From a virus, in the IMG/VR virus record IMGVR_UViG_3300013233_000856, positions 62,001 through 126,000 of that record: DNA of 64,000 bases; one strand, 5' to 3'. The notes beneath the pieces were generated by a model that made no database searches, was not told the DNA's origin, and saw nothing but the letters and a program-made list of their open reading frames with translations. A program made the translations under genes and the position numbers. Positions 1 to 8,240 of this stretch are shown piece by piece (positions within the stretch are counted from its first letter, which is position 1; each line of letters opens with the position of its first letter).

Positions 1-372
1 CTCCTCGTAGAACAGCAACGAAAACCTGGCCTGCCTATCTCCGAACGACTCCACAAGCGGCATAAGCGTGAGCCTGGTCGGAAGGTTAATGCCTGCCCGG
101 ACCGCAGCAGACCGCACACAGGACCTTATAGCTTCGTCCGTGAACCCGATGTGGTGTCTGTTCGCGACGGCATTCATCCTGTCCAGGACCTTCGCGAACC
201 ACATGGGTGTGGCCAGGAAGGATCCTGCCTCGCATCCCGCCTTGTCATAGCACTCGTCGCAGAACGGCCCCTCGCCGTCCACGAACAATGAATCGTCCCT
301 GCGTCCGATCCTTCCGGTCGGGCTTCCACAGCGACAGCAGACCTCGACGTTGGCGCGTCCAATCCTCTTCAT
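1..372 (-). CDS. Zinc-knuckle hypothetical protein, partial (runs off left edge)
   Basis: Reading the minus strand from an ATG at 372, the frame stays open to base 1 (124 codons), so only the N-terminal part is visible. A GGAGG ribosome binding site sits 8 bases before the ATG. Two cysteine pairs, C12/C15 and C38/C41 (CRCG and CDEC contexts), look like a small treble-clef or zinc-ribbon fold at the N-terminus. The rest is basic and shows no family I recognise. It follows the HTH gene at 387-1178 on the same strand with a 14-base gap, so the two are probably co-transcribed. Function unknown. Confidence 0.6.
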   Translation of the reverse strand, partial: MKRIGRANVEVCCRCGSPTGRIGRRDDSLFVDGEGPFCDECYDKAGCEAGSFLATPMWFAKVLDRMNAVANRHHIGFTDEAIRSCVRSAAVRAGINLPTRLTLMPLVESFGDRQARFSLLFYEE

Positions 373-386
373 CCCATGATCCTCCA

Positions 387-1178
387 TCAGAAGGCCCTCA
401 CCACCTGCGGGCGCGGAACGTTCCTGGACCACACCAGCTTGGTCGCGCGCCTGATCTCGGTGGCACCTCCCTTCCTGGACCACAGGACGACGTAGGAGCC
501 ATTGTCCAGGGCGTTCCTTACGGCCCCGTCCGACACGCCCAGCCTGCCCGCTATCTGATACTGGGACAAACCATCCTTCACTAGCGGCAGAACCTGCTCG
601 GCAGTCACCCTAGGTCTTCGCTTCCGCGTCCTTACTCCCTTCTTCTCCAGGACGGTCCTCCTGATCCGGCCATGCAGCAGCTGCCGGTCCCTCACGACGT
701 GTCCATCCGGCGGCCTGACCTTCTCGTCGACCGTCCAGACGACCTGTCTGAAGGCCTTTGGGTCGATGGACCATATCGAGCAGACCCTAGTAACGTCGAG
801 GTTTCTGATACAGTCCTCTGCGCAGGTTATCTCGTCGGCGCGGATGAATCTCCAGTTCGGAACGACGTTCCTTGCATAGAGGTACTTGTCCTCATGGGTC
901 TGCAGGTGGAGCGGCTGGACCTCGACGTGCTCCACGGCTCCGACCGCGTACTCGCGCTCGCCGTCGAACTCGATGCTGTCGTCAAGTATCACCCGGAACT
1001 CGCATAGATATCTGCGTGTCCTCCCCGTGAACCCGTCCTGGTAGTTCGTCCACATGGCGCGGTGTTCCCACCGCTTTACGGAGGGCTTGCTGTCCAGGTA
1101 GAGGGCATATCCTAGCTTCAATAAGGACCGGAACCTGACCAGCCTTGGGTGCTTCACGGGCCTGTAGGTCAGAATCAT
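387..1178 (-). CDS. Hypothetical protein with C-terminal helix-turn-helix
   Basis: A 263-residue protein of unknown role. Residues about 190-227 read as a resolvase/sigma-type helix-turn-helix (VTAEQVLPLVKDGLSQYQIA then GRLGVSDGAVRNAL), preceded by a very basic stretch (RTRKRRPR). HTH tails of this kind are common in phage homing endonucleases and DNA-binding proteins. The N-terminal 180 residues contain aromatic and acidic patches but no nuclease motif I can name. It begins 17 bases after the stop of the neck/Hint gene in the same direction. It could be a degenerate mobile endonuclease or a sequence-specific DNA-binding protein. Confidence 0.6.
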   Translation of the reverse strand: MILTYRPVKHPRLVRFRSLLKLGYALYLDSKPSVKRWEHRAMWTNYQDGFTGRTRRYLCEFRVILDDSIEFDGEREYAVGAVEHVEVQPLHLQTHEDKYLYARNVVPNWRFIRADEITCAEDCIRNLDVTRVCSIWSIDPKAFRQVVWTVDEKVRPPDGHVVRDRQLLHGRIRRTVLEKKGVRTRKRRPRVTAEQVLPLVKDGLSQYQIAGRLGVSDGAVRNALDNGSYVVLWSRKGGATEIRRATKLVWSRNVPRPQVVRAF

Positions 1179-1194
1179 GGTCTGGTCCGCCGGT

Positions 1195-1899
1195 CTAGTG
1201 AGAGAGGTAGAACTCCTTGCCCTTTGCGCCTATGTACATGCTGCCTGTGCGGTTCTGGATCGACCATGTGCCAGACGTCTGCACCTGTTCCTTGCCGATG
1301 ATCTCGCGCAGCTTGTCCCTGGAGCTCAACAGCTTACCGCCCAGCTGGCACTCGGACGCGGGCACGAACTCGCCGTCGCAGCTGACCGGATGGTTCGGGG
1401 AACAGGGCAGGAAGTCATACTCAGTCTGCAGGACAGTTACAGGCTGACTGCGGTCGTTCCACCTCATTCTTGGCCTGGTGGGACGGAAGGGCGTGACTAT
1501 CTTCTTGCTGGACCCATAGAGGTCCTCTGCAGTGACTGGCCCGTCCACGGACAGTATCTGCGTCCCACCGGGATAGCAGAACAGGAACGACTCGGCGCCG
1601 AAGATGTCACCGATCCTCGTCGTGGCCGGATCCCACTTTACGTCCTTGACCCAATAGGCGTCCGCCGGAAGGGGATAGGTGCTGACCAGTGGTTGCGTGT
1701 TGAAGAAGGCGTAGCGCTCCTCGAGCGGGAAATATTGCGCCACGAAGTCGCCAGTGGTCCTAATCGCCTGCTCAAGCTGGGCTTCGGTCAACTCGACTCT
1801 GACAACCGGGTGGCCAAGCATAGATAGGACTTCAAACTTCATTGGGTCGCTTCGCAGCTTGAGGACCACCGGCAGTTGTTCTGGCCCAATGATAGCCAT
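1195..1899 (-). CDS. Neck-like structural protein fused to a terminal Hint (intein-like) domain
   Basis: Residues 1-107 resemble the N-terminus of myovirus neck/head-completion proteins (LGHPVVRVELTEAQLEQAI). From C108 an intein-like Hint domain starts: C-x-x-GGTQILSVDG (block A), SPNH at 167-170 inside a 'G..hxxTxxH' type block B, and a block F/G-like end (EFYLSH). The reading frame stops with TAG directly after the penultimate-type His, exactly where an intein would have its Asn and C-extein. The N-extein is far shorter than usual neck proteins, so the second half of the structural protein is missing here. SD GGAGG precedes the ATG, and a CAAAGATA motif lies just upstream. The Hint assignment is from motif reading only. 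Confidence 0.6.
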   Translation of the reverse strand: MAIIGPEQLPVVLKLRSDPMKFEVLSMLGHPVVRVELTEAQLEQAIRTTGDFVAQYFPLEERYAFFNTQPLVSTYPLPADAYWVKDVKWDPATTRIGDIFGAESFLFCYPGGTQILSVDGPVTAEDLYGSSKKIVTPFRPTRPRMRWNDRSQPVTVLQTEYDFLPCSPNHPVSCDGEFVPASECQLGGKLLSSRDKLREIIGKEQVQTSGTWSIQNRTGSMYIGAKGKEFYLSH

Positions 1900-1915
1900 A
1901 GCTATCCTCCAGACC

Positions 1916-1923
1916 TATCTTTG
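1916..1923 (-). promoter_or_regulatory. CAAAGATA late-promoter-like motif
   Basis: CAAAGATA on the minus strand, 16 bases upstream of the ATG at 1899 and just before its GGAGG. The same octamer, or one-base variants, stands before other structural genes on both strands. Promoter function is inferred from recurrence only. Confidence 0.45.
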
Positions 1924-1949
1924 CAGACGAAACCTGCGGGGAAGAAGAG

Positions 1950-3494
1950 ATGACGAAGCTCGACGATCCAGAATGGTTGCACGACGCCTACGTCGCCAAG
2001 GGTATGAGCACCACTGAGATAGCCAAGCTAGTAAACAGGTCGGCTAGACTGGTCAGCATGAAGCTGAAGAAGCACGGCATACCGGCAAGGACAGCCTCCC
2101 AGGCCGCGCTCAAGAAGTCCAAGGAGATCTCAGAGCGCACCAGGAATAGATGGCGCGAAGAAGAATACAGGAAGAAGGTCACCGAATCGGTGCGCGACGC
2201 CTACCGAAACGACGAACTAAGGACCAGGTGCAGGACGGCCTCCACGGAACACTGGCAAAGCGAGGACTCCAGAATCAAGGCTTCTACCGCCTCCAGGAAG
2301 GCCTGGAAGGAATCAGGGAAGGACAGGCGCGAGACGGCATCGAGGAACGCCAGAAAGAACGCCCCCTCCGCAGAGGAGACCAGGGCAAGATGGCAGGATG
2401 GCGCGTATAGGAGAAAGGTCAGCGAGGGTGTCCGGAAGGTATGCGAGGACTCCGCGTGGAGAGAAGAAGCGTCCGCAAGAAGCACCAGGCTGTGGGCCGA
2501 TGAAGCATACCGCAGCAAGGTCTCGAAGTCTCTCGAGAAGGCAAGAAGGAAGCCTGAATATGCCCATAGACTGGCCCTCGGCAGATTGAGGCAGGAGCGT
2601 ACTTCCTATGAGGAGAGAGTCCTGTCCGCCATCCTGAAGGAGGCCGGAATAGGATCTAGAAAGGTCGTCATTGGACCGCATGAGTTCGACCTACAGGTGG
2701 ACGTCGATCCCCCGTTGCTGATCGAGGTGCAGGGAGAGTACTGGCACCCTCCTGGCAGGCCGCACGATGCTGCAAAGAGGACCTACTTTCAGAGATACCT
2801 CTCTGACAGATATCGCCTGATGTACGTGCACGACTACGAGTTCATGGCCGAGGGGCTCATTGTGCAGAGACTCAGGGAGGCCGGGATCGACCTGACCGTG
2901 CGCAGGATCTCCGCCAGACAGCTCTCCTTCAGGACCGTCGAAGCGGAACTGTACCGTGACTTCTATGCCAGATATCACTACATCGGCAACAGGGGCCGAT
3001 GGGGATTTTCGGTCGGAGGCTTCATGGACGATAGGCTCGTCTGCTGCGTGACCTATGCCGGCTGCACAAGGAAGGAGGCCGCTACCAGGCTGGGTGCCAG
3101 GCCCTCGGAGGTGCGTGAACTCGTCCGGCTGTGCCGTCATCCCTTATATCGCTGCCGGAACATGCTGAGCAGGCTCATTGCGGAGTCGATCAGGATGGTC
3201 CGTGCCGAACGTCCTGGCCTGAAGTGGCTCATATCGTACGCGGACGGCGATAGGGGCCATTCTGGGACAGTCTATCGCGCCTCCGGCTGGCAGAAGGACG
3301 GTACGGTCAGAAGCAGCTACTGCTACATGAAGGATGGCTGTTCCGTACACAAGAAGACGATGTGGGACCGCGCAAGGCGCATGGGGACGTCAGAGAGCGA
3401 ATATTCCGTGGCGCATGGCTTCAGGAAGGTCCTATGTGGGTCGAAGACGAGATATGTGCTGGACCTTTCTACTAGGAGGCAGCCTGCTTCTTGA
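1950..3494 (+). CDS. Vsr-like homing endonuclease fused to a Mom-like acyltransferase domain
   Basis: A free-standing plus-strand gene inside a minus-strand block, typical of a homing endonuclease. Residues 18-46 form a helix-turn-helix (MSTTEIAKLVNRSARLVS). Residues 60-210 hold repeated basic NUMOD-like modules (RWREEEYRKKVTESV; RWQDGAYRRKVSEGV). Residues 240-300 match a Vsr/EDxHD nuclease (EVQGEYWH at 259-266, VHDYEF at 293-298). Residues about 340-500 match phage Mu Mom, a GNAT-like DNA-modification enzyme (GRWGFSVGG; VRELVRLCRHP; SYADGDRGHSGTVYRASGW). The gene at 42739 has the same layout. It ends in a 23-base convergent overlap with the methyltransferase gene. The fused Mom-like half may modify DNA, perhaps protecting the host copy, but that is inference. 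Confidence 0.7.
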   Translation: MTKLDDPEWLHDAYVAKGMSTTEIAKLVNRSARLVSMKLKKHGIPARTASQAALKKSKEISERTRNRWREEEYRKKVTESVRDAYRNDELRTRCRTASTEHWQSEDSRIKASTASRKAWKESGKDRRETASRNARKNAPSAEETRARWQDGAYRRKVSEGVRKVCEDSAWREEASARSTRLWADEAYRSKVSKSLEKARRKPEYAHRLALGRLRQERTSYEERVLSAILKEAGIGSRKVVIGPHEFDLQVDVDPPLLIEVQGEYWHPPGRPHDAAKRTYFQRYLSDRYRLMYVHDYEFMAEGLIVQRLREAGIDLTVRRISARQLSFRTVEAELYRDFYARYHYIGNRGRWGFSVGGFMDDRLVCCVTYAGCTRKEAATRLGARPSEVRELVRLCRHPLYRCRNMLSRLIAESIRMVRAERPGLKWLISYADGDRGHSGTVYRASGWQKDGTVRSSYCYMKDGCSVHKKTMWDRARRMGTSESEYSVAHGFRKVLCGSKTRYVLDLSTRRQPAS

Positions 3495-4059
3495 TGACTG
3501 CTATGCCGAGGTTCTGCCTATTCACGTAGATGAGTTCTGCGTCCTGTCTACTGTCCGAGAAGTCGTGGACGCACTGTTCGAGATATGGATGTACGTGGTG
3601 TGCAACGTCGTGAATGAGCATAAGGCCTCCTATCTTCAGTAGCCTTATGCTGTCGACCATGTCCATCATGCAGCCGTCATAGCTATGGTCTCCGTCAATG
3701 TGCACCATGTCCAGGTTGAGCCCGTCTGGAAGTTTCTTGATCAGGTCGTGCGATGATCCGTCCAGGTAATATACTTCATGCTTTACTCCGTATTGCTCCT
3801 CTTTTTCATGTATGAGCTTCAGGATGTGTTCGTGGCTTCCCCTACCTGTTCCGCCGTATTCTTTTCCCCAGGTATCACAGAGATATAGTTGCAGTGGCCT
3901 GCTCTTGAGGGCATGTCGCAGGGACTTCCCTTCCTGTACTCCTATCTCGAGGAAGGAGGTCACTTCATTGTTGTCGGTAAGCCATGCTATCATGGCGTGG
4001 CACGATACTTTCGGACCTGTCTTCCAGAACTCTTCAAATGATTTGTCGTCAAAGTGCAT
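3472..4059 (-). CDS. Class I SAM-dependent methyltransferase
   Basis: A 195-residue protein of the Methyltransf_24-like class. FLEIGVQEGKS (residues 36-46) is the SAM-binding loop (motif I), and MVHIDGDHSYDG (118-129) followed by LLKIGGLMLIHDV is the usual post-core signature of sugar or small-molecule O-methyltransferases. The ATG at 4059 is preferred over an upstream TTG because GGAG lies 8 bases before it. The stop of the sulfotransferase overlaps this start region, so the two are translationally coupled. A joint role in decorating a glycan or virion component is plausible; the substrate is unknown. Confidence 0.75.
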   Translation of the reverse strand: MHFDDKSFEEFWKTGPKVSCHAMIAWLTDNNEVTSFLEIGVQEGKSLRHALKSRPLQLYLCDTWGKEYGGTGRGSHEHILKLIHEKEEQYGVKHEVYYLDGSSHDLIKKLPDGLNLDMVHIDGDHSYDGCMMDMVDSIRLLKIGGLMLIHDVAHHVHPYLEQCVHDFSDSRQDAELIYVNRQNLGIAVIKKQAAS

Positions 4060-4061
4060 CG

Positions 4062-4643
4062 TCAATCTCCGAATCCGTACCTTAGCCTGTCAAGGTCTTC
4101 ACCATAGATACGCTGGACAAGCACTTTCTCGTCCGGTCCATACATTTCCGCATAATGGCAGGTCCTCTTCACGTTCAGACGCGGCAGCTCCCTTGGCGCA
4201 AGTCCGAGCTTTCTTCGAAGCCTCCCATAGTCCTGTTCTATGGTCTCGTAATGTAGAACGTCGTTTACGACTAGCTCGTCGGACTCATCGACTATCTGTG
4301 ACCATTGTGGGATGCAGTGCCATGCTTGAAAGGCGTCATCGAACTTCCTGTCCGCGACCATCCTTAGGAACTCGTGAAAGCCAAGTCCGCGCCCAACCTC
4401 GTGCCAGCTCGAGACTGCCCGGTCGTATGGGTTCCGGACTATGGTGAACGAGTGACGACGGCTCCATGCTTCGGTCCCGAAGCACTCGCGCATGTATGCT
4501 CCACGGCCCTTATCTTGGTAGGCCGGAAGCAGGTTCTCTATGTCTCCATCTGGACCCATATATAGCGTGATTTCTTCTTCAAGGGAGCGTCTAACGCTGG
4601 TATGCGCAGTCTTTGGTAGTGCCACAAATATTGCCTGTGTCAT
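4062..4643 (-). CDS. Sulfotransferase family protein (1 of 3)
   Basis: A 193-residue PAPS-type sulfotransferase candidate. ALPKTAHTSVRRSL (residues 8-21) corresponds to the 5'-phosphosulfate-binding loop, and IVRNPYDRAVSSW (68-80) to the 3'-phosphate-binding motif of the Sulfotransfer_2 family. Such enzymes move sulfate from PAPS to a hydroxyl group, mostly on carbohydrates. The protein is short for the family but has both cofactor sites. It is directly upstream of the methyltransferase gene and downstream of a probable tail gene, so a role in modifying a virion or envelope glycan is the simplest guess. The acceptor is unknown. Confidence 0.75.
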   Translation of the reverse strand: MTQAIFVALPKTAHTSVRRSLEEEITLYMGPDGDIENLLPAYQDKGRGAYMRECFGTEAWSRRHSFTIVRNPYDRAVSSWHEVGRGLGFHEFLRMVADRKFDDAFQAWHCIPQWSQIVDESDELVVNDVLHYETIEQDYGRLRRKLGLAPRELPRLNVKRTCHYAEMYGPDEKVLVQRIYGEDLDRLRYGFGD

Positions 4644-4651
4644 TGCCGTAC

Positions 4652-5152
4652 CTATATCGGGAAGTGGTATCCGTTTCGGCCATAGATGACGTTAGCCAGC
4701 TGTATCCTGTCGACAGTAACTCCAGTGGCCGTCTCTATGTCGTCCTTCATGCTCTTGACCAGGGTGTCAAGTTCCGGATCAAGGACGGTGTTGGAAGCGT
4801 TTGCCGCTCCAACCCCGGTCTTGAACTCTCCAGCGTTCACTACGGTCCTGGTTCCGACCGGCGATCCGGTGAAGGACATCTGGACACAGGCGTTTCCGTG
4901 GAAGGAGAACCTGGCACCCTTGTTCCCGAACTGTCTGGTATAGGCGACTGGATCGGTCACGTCGAAATCAACTCCAGTCCCACATAGAGACTGGAGCGCG
5001 CTAGATATGCGGTCGGCTTCCTTTTCGAGGTCGCGTATGGTCTCAAACCGCCGTCCACGGATGGGCCTGGCACGTAATTGTGCGCTGTACGGCACGAAGC
5101 GGTCTAGCGAGGTATGAGGCGGGGACCCCGGAGCCTCTGATAGTCTCTGCAT
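4652..5152 (-). CDS. Hypothetical protein, possibly tail-associated
   Basis: A 166-residue protein with an ATG start. Its second half (VSPxGT-like beta segments, then a helix TLVKSMKDDIETATGVT) resembles small phage tail or baseplate proteins in composition, but I recognise no family. It lies between the sulfotransferase and the hairpin that follows the 5232-5621 gene, on the same strand as the tail block. Structural function is inferred from position only. Confidence 0.55.
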   Translation of the reverse strand: MQRLSEAPGSPPHTSLDRFVPYSAQLRARPIRGRRFETIRDLEKEADRISSALQSLCGTGVDFDVTDPVAYTRQFGNKGARFSFHGNACVQMSFTGSPVGTRTVVNAGEFKTGVGAANASNTVLDPELDTLVKSMKDDIETATGVTVDRIQLANVIYGRNGYHFPI

Positions 5153-5184
5153 GTCCGGCCCCTAGTTGCGTTGGCCATGGATGT

Positions 5185-5218
5185 CCGGCCTGCGGGCAAG
5201 CATTTGCCCGCAGGCCGG
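5185..5218 (-). terminator. Perfect 15-bp hairpin after the 5232-5621 gene
   Basis: Bases 5185-5199 (CCGGCCTGCGGGCAA) pair perfectly with 5204-5218 around a 4-base loop. It lies 14 bases beyond the stop of the minus-strand gene at 5232. There is no run of T after it on the minus strand, so it could be a terminator or an mRNA-end stabiliser rather than a classic intrinsic terminator. It is the strongest intergenic hairpin in the tail block. Confidence 0.55.
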
Positions 5219-5231
5219 CATTAGGCAGCTT

Positions 5232-5621
5232 CTAGGCGACGAACGCGTCGGACGGGCAGGCAGCCTGCAGCTCGCCGTAGAGGTCGTCGGCCTTGCTCGC
5301 CAGCGTCTTCTGGATCTGCACTTCGCGCGGATTGCCGGGCAGGCGAACCGGGAAGTCCAGGCCGGAAACGCTGCCGTAGACCGTTCCGACGTCGCAGACG
5401 GCGCGCTTGGTCACGACCACGGGATGTCCGAACCTGAAGGCGTCCGTGACGAAGGACGTGTCACGAACCTCCACCACCAGGACTTCCTCACCAGGCACGG
5501 CGACGATCTCTTCGTCGAAGGGAGTCGTCAGGTGCTTGATGGAGGTATGTCGGCGGTTGTCCCGCACGACACGCACCCTGCGCAGAACGGAAATGTCGGT
5601 ATTGGCCGGTTGAGCAGCCAT
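5232..5621 (-). CDS. Hypothetical virion-type protein
   Basis: A 129-residue protein starting MAAQPANTDISVLRR. An upstream extension is possible, but AGGAG lies directly before the ATG at 5621 (aaaggagaaagac), so that start is chosen. The protein is rich in beta-forming and acidic residues and has no recognised domain. Upstream is an A/T-rich stretch with a CAAAAATAAT element similar to the CAAAGATA motif, and downstream is a strong hairpin. An isolated transcript with a strong leader and terminator suggests an abundant structural protein. Confidence 0.6.
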   Translation of the reverse strand: MAAQPANTDISVLRRVRVVRDNRRHTSIKHLTTPFDEEIVAVPGEEVLVVEVRDTSFVTDAFRFGHPVVVTKRAVCDVGTVYGSVSGLDFPVRLPGNPREVQIQKTLASKADDLYGELQAACPSDAFVA

Positions 5622-5696
5622 GTCTTTCTCCTTTTCTCGGACCAATCAGGCAATCTCGCCTGCCGACATTATTTTTGACAGGAATGGGCCGCGTTG

Positions 5697-6035
5697 TCAA
5701 TAGTGGACGTTGGCATGCGACCTGAACACGGCAAGCGCCCATGGTGCAAGCCTGGACATGTTAGACAGACATTCCTCGTCTGCACCACACTCCAGGAGCA
5801 TGTAGCTATAATCGCCCCGCTCGAACAGGGAACACCGTCTACAGGACATGAAGGACGGCACCGTCTCGTCGCGTATCTCGACGTCGTGCCCGGGGGCAGA
5901 GCCATGCTTGACGTCTATAGGCATGATGGCAACCGCCACGTTATCGTCGACGAACAGGTCACCACTCCCTCCGATGACGTCAAGGACCGCCATGGTGGTG
6001 CCGACCACGACGGTGAACTCCACGCTGCAGGACAT
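5697..6035 (-). CDS. Small cysteine-containing hypothetical protein
   Basis: A 112-residue protein with ATG at 6035 and an excellent AGGAGG site (ccaggaggatagag). The N-terminal half is a hydrophobic beta-rich stretch (VEFTVVVGTTMAVLDVIGG). The middle holds a CRRC pair and further cysteines (C-x3-C at GADEECL), so it may bind metal. It lies between the gp6-like gene and the 5232 gene in the tail block, with about 70 untranslated bases before it. No function is recognised. A long ORF on the opposite strand is a shadow of this and the gp6-like gene. Confidence 0.6.
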   Translation of the reverse strand: MSCSVEFTVVVGTTMAVLDVIGGSGDLFVDDNVAVAIMPIDVKHGSAPGHDVEIRDETVPSFMSCRRCSLFERGDYSYMLLECGADEECLSNMSRLAPWALAVFRSHANVHY

Positions 6036-6107
6036 CTCTATCCTCCTGGCCAGCTCTCCACACCGGCCCCGTATCGTCGCGGAGGCATGGACAAGTCAGG
6101 ACGCTGT

Positions 6108-7814
6108 CTACTTGCCTATCGGCGGAATCTTAAAGTTACCTGGTTCAAAGAAAAACTTAAGGTCCGTAGAGCCAAGCACTATTATCTCGTTGATACCGAT
6201 CCCTGCACTGCCGGGCTCCGCGAGCCTATTCGTCTGTATTATGTCGTCCGCCGGCTCAAAGACGTCCACATACCTTACGCCCGGCAGCTCCTGCAGGGCT
6301 CCATAGACGTGCGACACGAACAGGCCCGTGCCCATGTCGAAGTTGCGTATGTCGAACAGGCTGTGTATCGCATTCTCGACTGCGACGCGGACTGCCCCCG
6401 CGTCAGCGTTCCTGGACATGACTATCGTAGCCTTCACGTTCACGGGCTTGACCGCACCGTCAAACACGCGTACCTCGTCCGTCAGCACGTTCAGGGATTC
6501 AAAGAAGGTAACGAGGGCCTTCTTGAGTCCTACGCTCGGAGCGACCGGCACGTTGTCGGGACCGTTCGACAGCGCGAACAGCTCGACTATGTTGCGGTTT
6601 ATGAACTCGTTCCTGATGATCTGCGCTGCTTCCTCGTCGGAGTCAGCAGCCCTGCACCGGCTGGCCACGCCGTCAACGTCCTGGTCAACGCCCGTCCGCA
6701 CGACTCCCACGGCCTTGGCCACCGACCCGAACACCGGATGGTTGAACTCCTGAGCCAGCAGGGCATAGTCCTCGCCCGTGACGGCACTGCCCTGCGTGGC
6801 GAACTCCCTCGGCGCACGCCGCTTAGCCTGTTCAATTGTCTCCTCGTCCAGGCCTCCGGTCGACGGCTCCGGGTTTGTGAACGTGACCTGCACAGCCGCA
6901 GTGGACGGCGGTTCGGGGTTCATCGACCTCGACTCGTTAATGGTCCCGGTGCCTATCCTACCGCGCACACCCCCTCCGGTCCTATATGTGACCGTGATCC
7001 TCTGCCCCGCGAGCGGTGCCCTGCCAGCCCTGTCGTCTCCAAACACTATCCTGGTCTCGACGTCCAGATGCCGAACCTCGAACACCGGATCGTCCGCAGA
7101 GGCCTTCCCGATCACGTCCGCCCTCCTCCATTGCTCGGACGAGGATCCGGAGGACACGACCACGTCTATAGGCTCGTCCAGGACGTTCGGCAGCCCTATC
7201 GTCAAAAACTGATCGGGGCCTCCCTGGGAGACCACCTCGAGGGGAGTCTCGGTGCGCCCCTCTATGGCGAACGCCACGGTGCCGCGCTTGCCAGTGGGGA
7301 TCACCACCGGAGAAACGAAGTCACCGGGTGCGCGGAAGATCTCGAACGTCAATGGCTGAAGGTCTGGGCCGGCGAGCGTGAACGACGTTCCCGCAGGTAT
7401 CCTGAGTTCCGTCTGTAGGGGAAGCTCCACAGTGGCTGTCACGTTCACTGTGGCCGGAGTCGCCCGCTGCACCTTCTGCCCGATCAGCTGCAGGTGCTGT
7501 ATGACGGCCTGCTTGGTCTGGGCGGTCGGAAGGAAGGCCTCGTCTATAAGGACGTCGCCGCGCTGCGACAGGAGGCCAGCCAAGTAGGAGACCAGCTCCA
7601 GCGTCATGATGACGCCGTTGCTTGCGAAGAAGTCGTTGAAGTCGTCCGGGAAGTAGGTTCTGATGTACTCTATCCCGGCCCGGCGCATCGAGTCGAAGTC
7701 GAGCGCGGAGAAGTCCAGACGGCGCAGCTGCGACGGCGCGAGGGCTACCCCGAGCTCCTCAGGACTGTTCGGCAGGTTGAATATGAACTTACTGGTGTTC
7801 TCGGCCACGTCCAC
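6108..7814 (-). CDS. Baseplate wedge protein, gp6/J-like
   Basis: A 568-residue protein of the T4 gp6 / phage Mu gp47-P2 J baseplate family. It has the family opening (SxxFDF-like LDFSALDFDSMRRAGIEYI, then a long helix), a beta-rich middle (IPAGTSFTLAG) and the C-terminal region with a tandem repeat-like fold (ITVTYRTGGGVRG; TVTATIVMSRNADAG-type strand). These proteins join baseplate wedges into a ring. It begins with GTG at 7814 (a second GTG at 7808 is equally possible) immediately after the gp25-like stop. Order gp5-gp25-gp6 agrees with a myovirus baseplate operon. Confidence 0.8.
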   Translation of the reverse strand: MDVAENTSKFIFNLPNSPEELGVALAPSQLRRLDFSALDFDSMRRAGIEYIRTYFPDDFNDFFASNGVIMTLELVSYLAGLLSQRGDVLIDEAFLPTAQTKQAVIQHLQLIGQKVQRATPATVNVTATVELPLQTELRIPAGTSFTLAGPDLQPLTFEIFRAPGDFVSPVVIPTGKRGTVAFAIEGRTETPLEVVSQGGPDQFLTIGLPNVLDEPIDVVVSSGSSSEQWRRADVIGKASADDPVFEVRHLDVETRIVFGDDRAGRAPLAGQRITVTYRTGGGVRGRIGTGTINESRSMNPEPPSTAAVQVTFTNPEPSTGGLDEETIEQAKRRAPREFATQGSAVTGEDYALLAQEFNHPVFGSVAKAVGVVRTGVDQDVDGVASRCRAADSDEEAAQIIRNEFINRNIVELFALSNGPDNVPVAPSVGLKKALVTFFESLNVLTDEVRVFDGAVKPVNVKATIVMSRNADAGAVRVAVENAIHSLFDIRNFDMGTGLFVSHVYGALQELPGVRYVDVFEPADDIIQTNRLAEPGSAGIGINEIIVLGSTDLKFFFEPGNFKIPPIGK

Positions 7815-7815
7815 C

Positions 7816-8229
7816 TCACTGTCTATTGCCGGCGGATGCCGTCGGCAGGTTGAGCTCGAGAAGAAGGTCGGTGTTCTCGCCCGCGTTCGGAGCCGAGAAA
7901 CGGTCCAGCACGAACCTTCCGAAGAGCTTCACCGTAAGTAGCTCCTCATCCGCCGCGATGAACACGTCAGTGAGCTCCACCCGGCTCTCGAAGCTCTCCA
8001 CTGCCCGCATGATGTCCAGACGTAGTTCGCTCAAGGACGTGCTCGCTATCGACTCGAACAGGAACGAGCGAAGCGGAGTTCCGAAGTCCGGACGCATCAC
8101 TCTCTCGCCAGGAGCGGTCAACAGAAGCTGTATCATGTCGTTCTTGATCAGCTTCTCGTCCAGCTGTCTGGACATCACCTTCTCGTTACCGCCCGTGAAC
8201 GGAGCATTGTAGCCGAAGAACCTGGCCAT
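7816..8229 (-). CDS. Baseplate wedge protein, gp25-like
   Basis: A 137-residue member of the gp25/W family (GPW_gp25). It has the usual N-terminal 'RQLDEKLIKNDMIQLLLTAPGERVMRPDFGTPLRS' layout with the conserved R-P-x-F-G-T and a C-terminal beta strand pair. The family links the sheath initiator to the wedge. The start is taken as the ATG at 8229 (MARFFGYN), with GTGAGGA as SD; a GTG at 8244 overlapping the previous stop would add five residues. It follows the coiled-coil protein gene and precedes the gp6-like gene. Confidence 0.85.
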   Translation of the reverse strand: MARFFGYNAPFTGGNEKVMSRQLDEKLIKNDMIQLLLTAPGERVMRPDFGTPLRSFLFESIASTSLSELRLDIMRAVESFESRVELTDVFIAADEELLTVKLFGRFVLDRFSAPNAGENTDLLLELNLPTASAGNRQ

Positions 8230-8240
8230 GCCAATGGTCC

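Noticed and set aside
1195-1197. TAG reassigned to an amino acid so that the Hint gene reads on
   Set aside because: Many clear genes in the window end at TAG (for example 39836 and 44106), and the frame after this TAG does not continue into a plausible C-extein.
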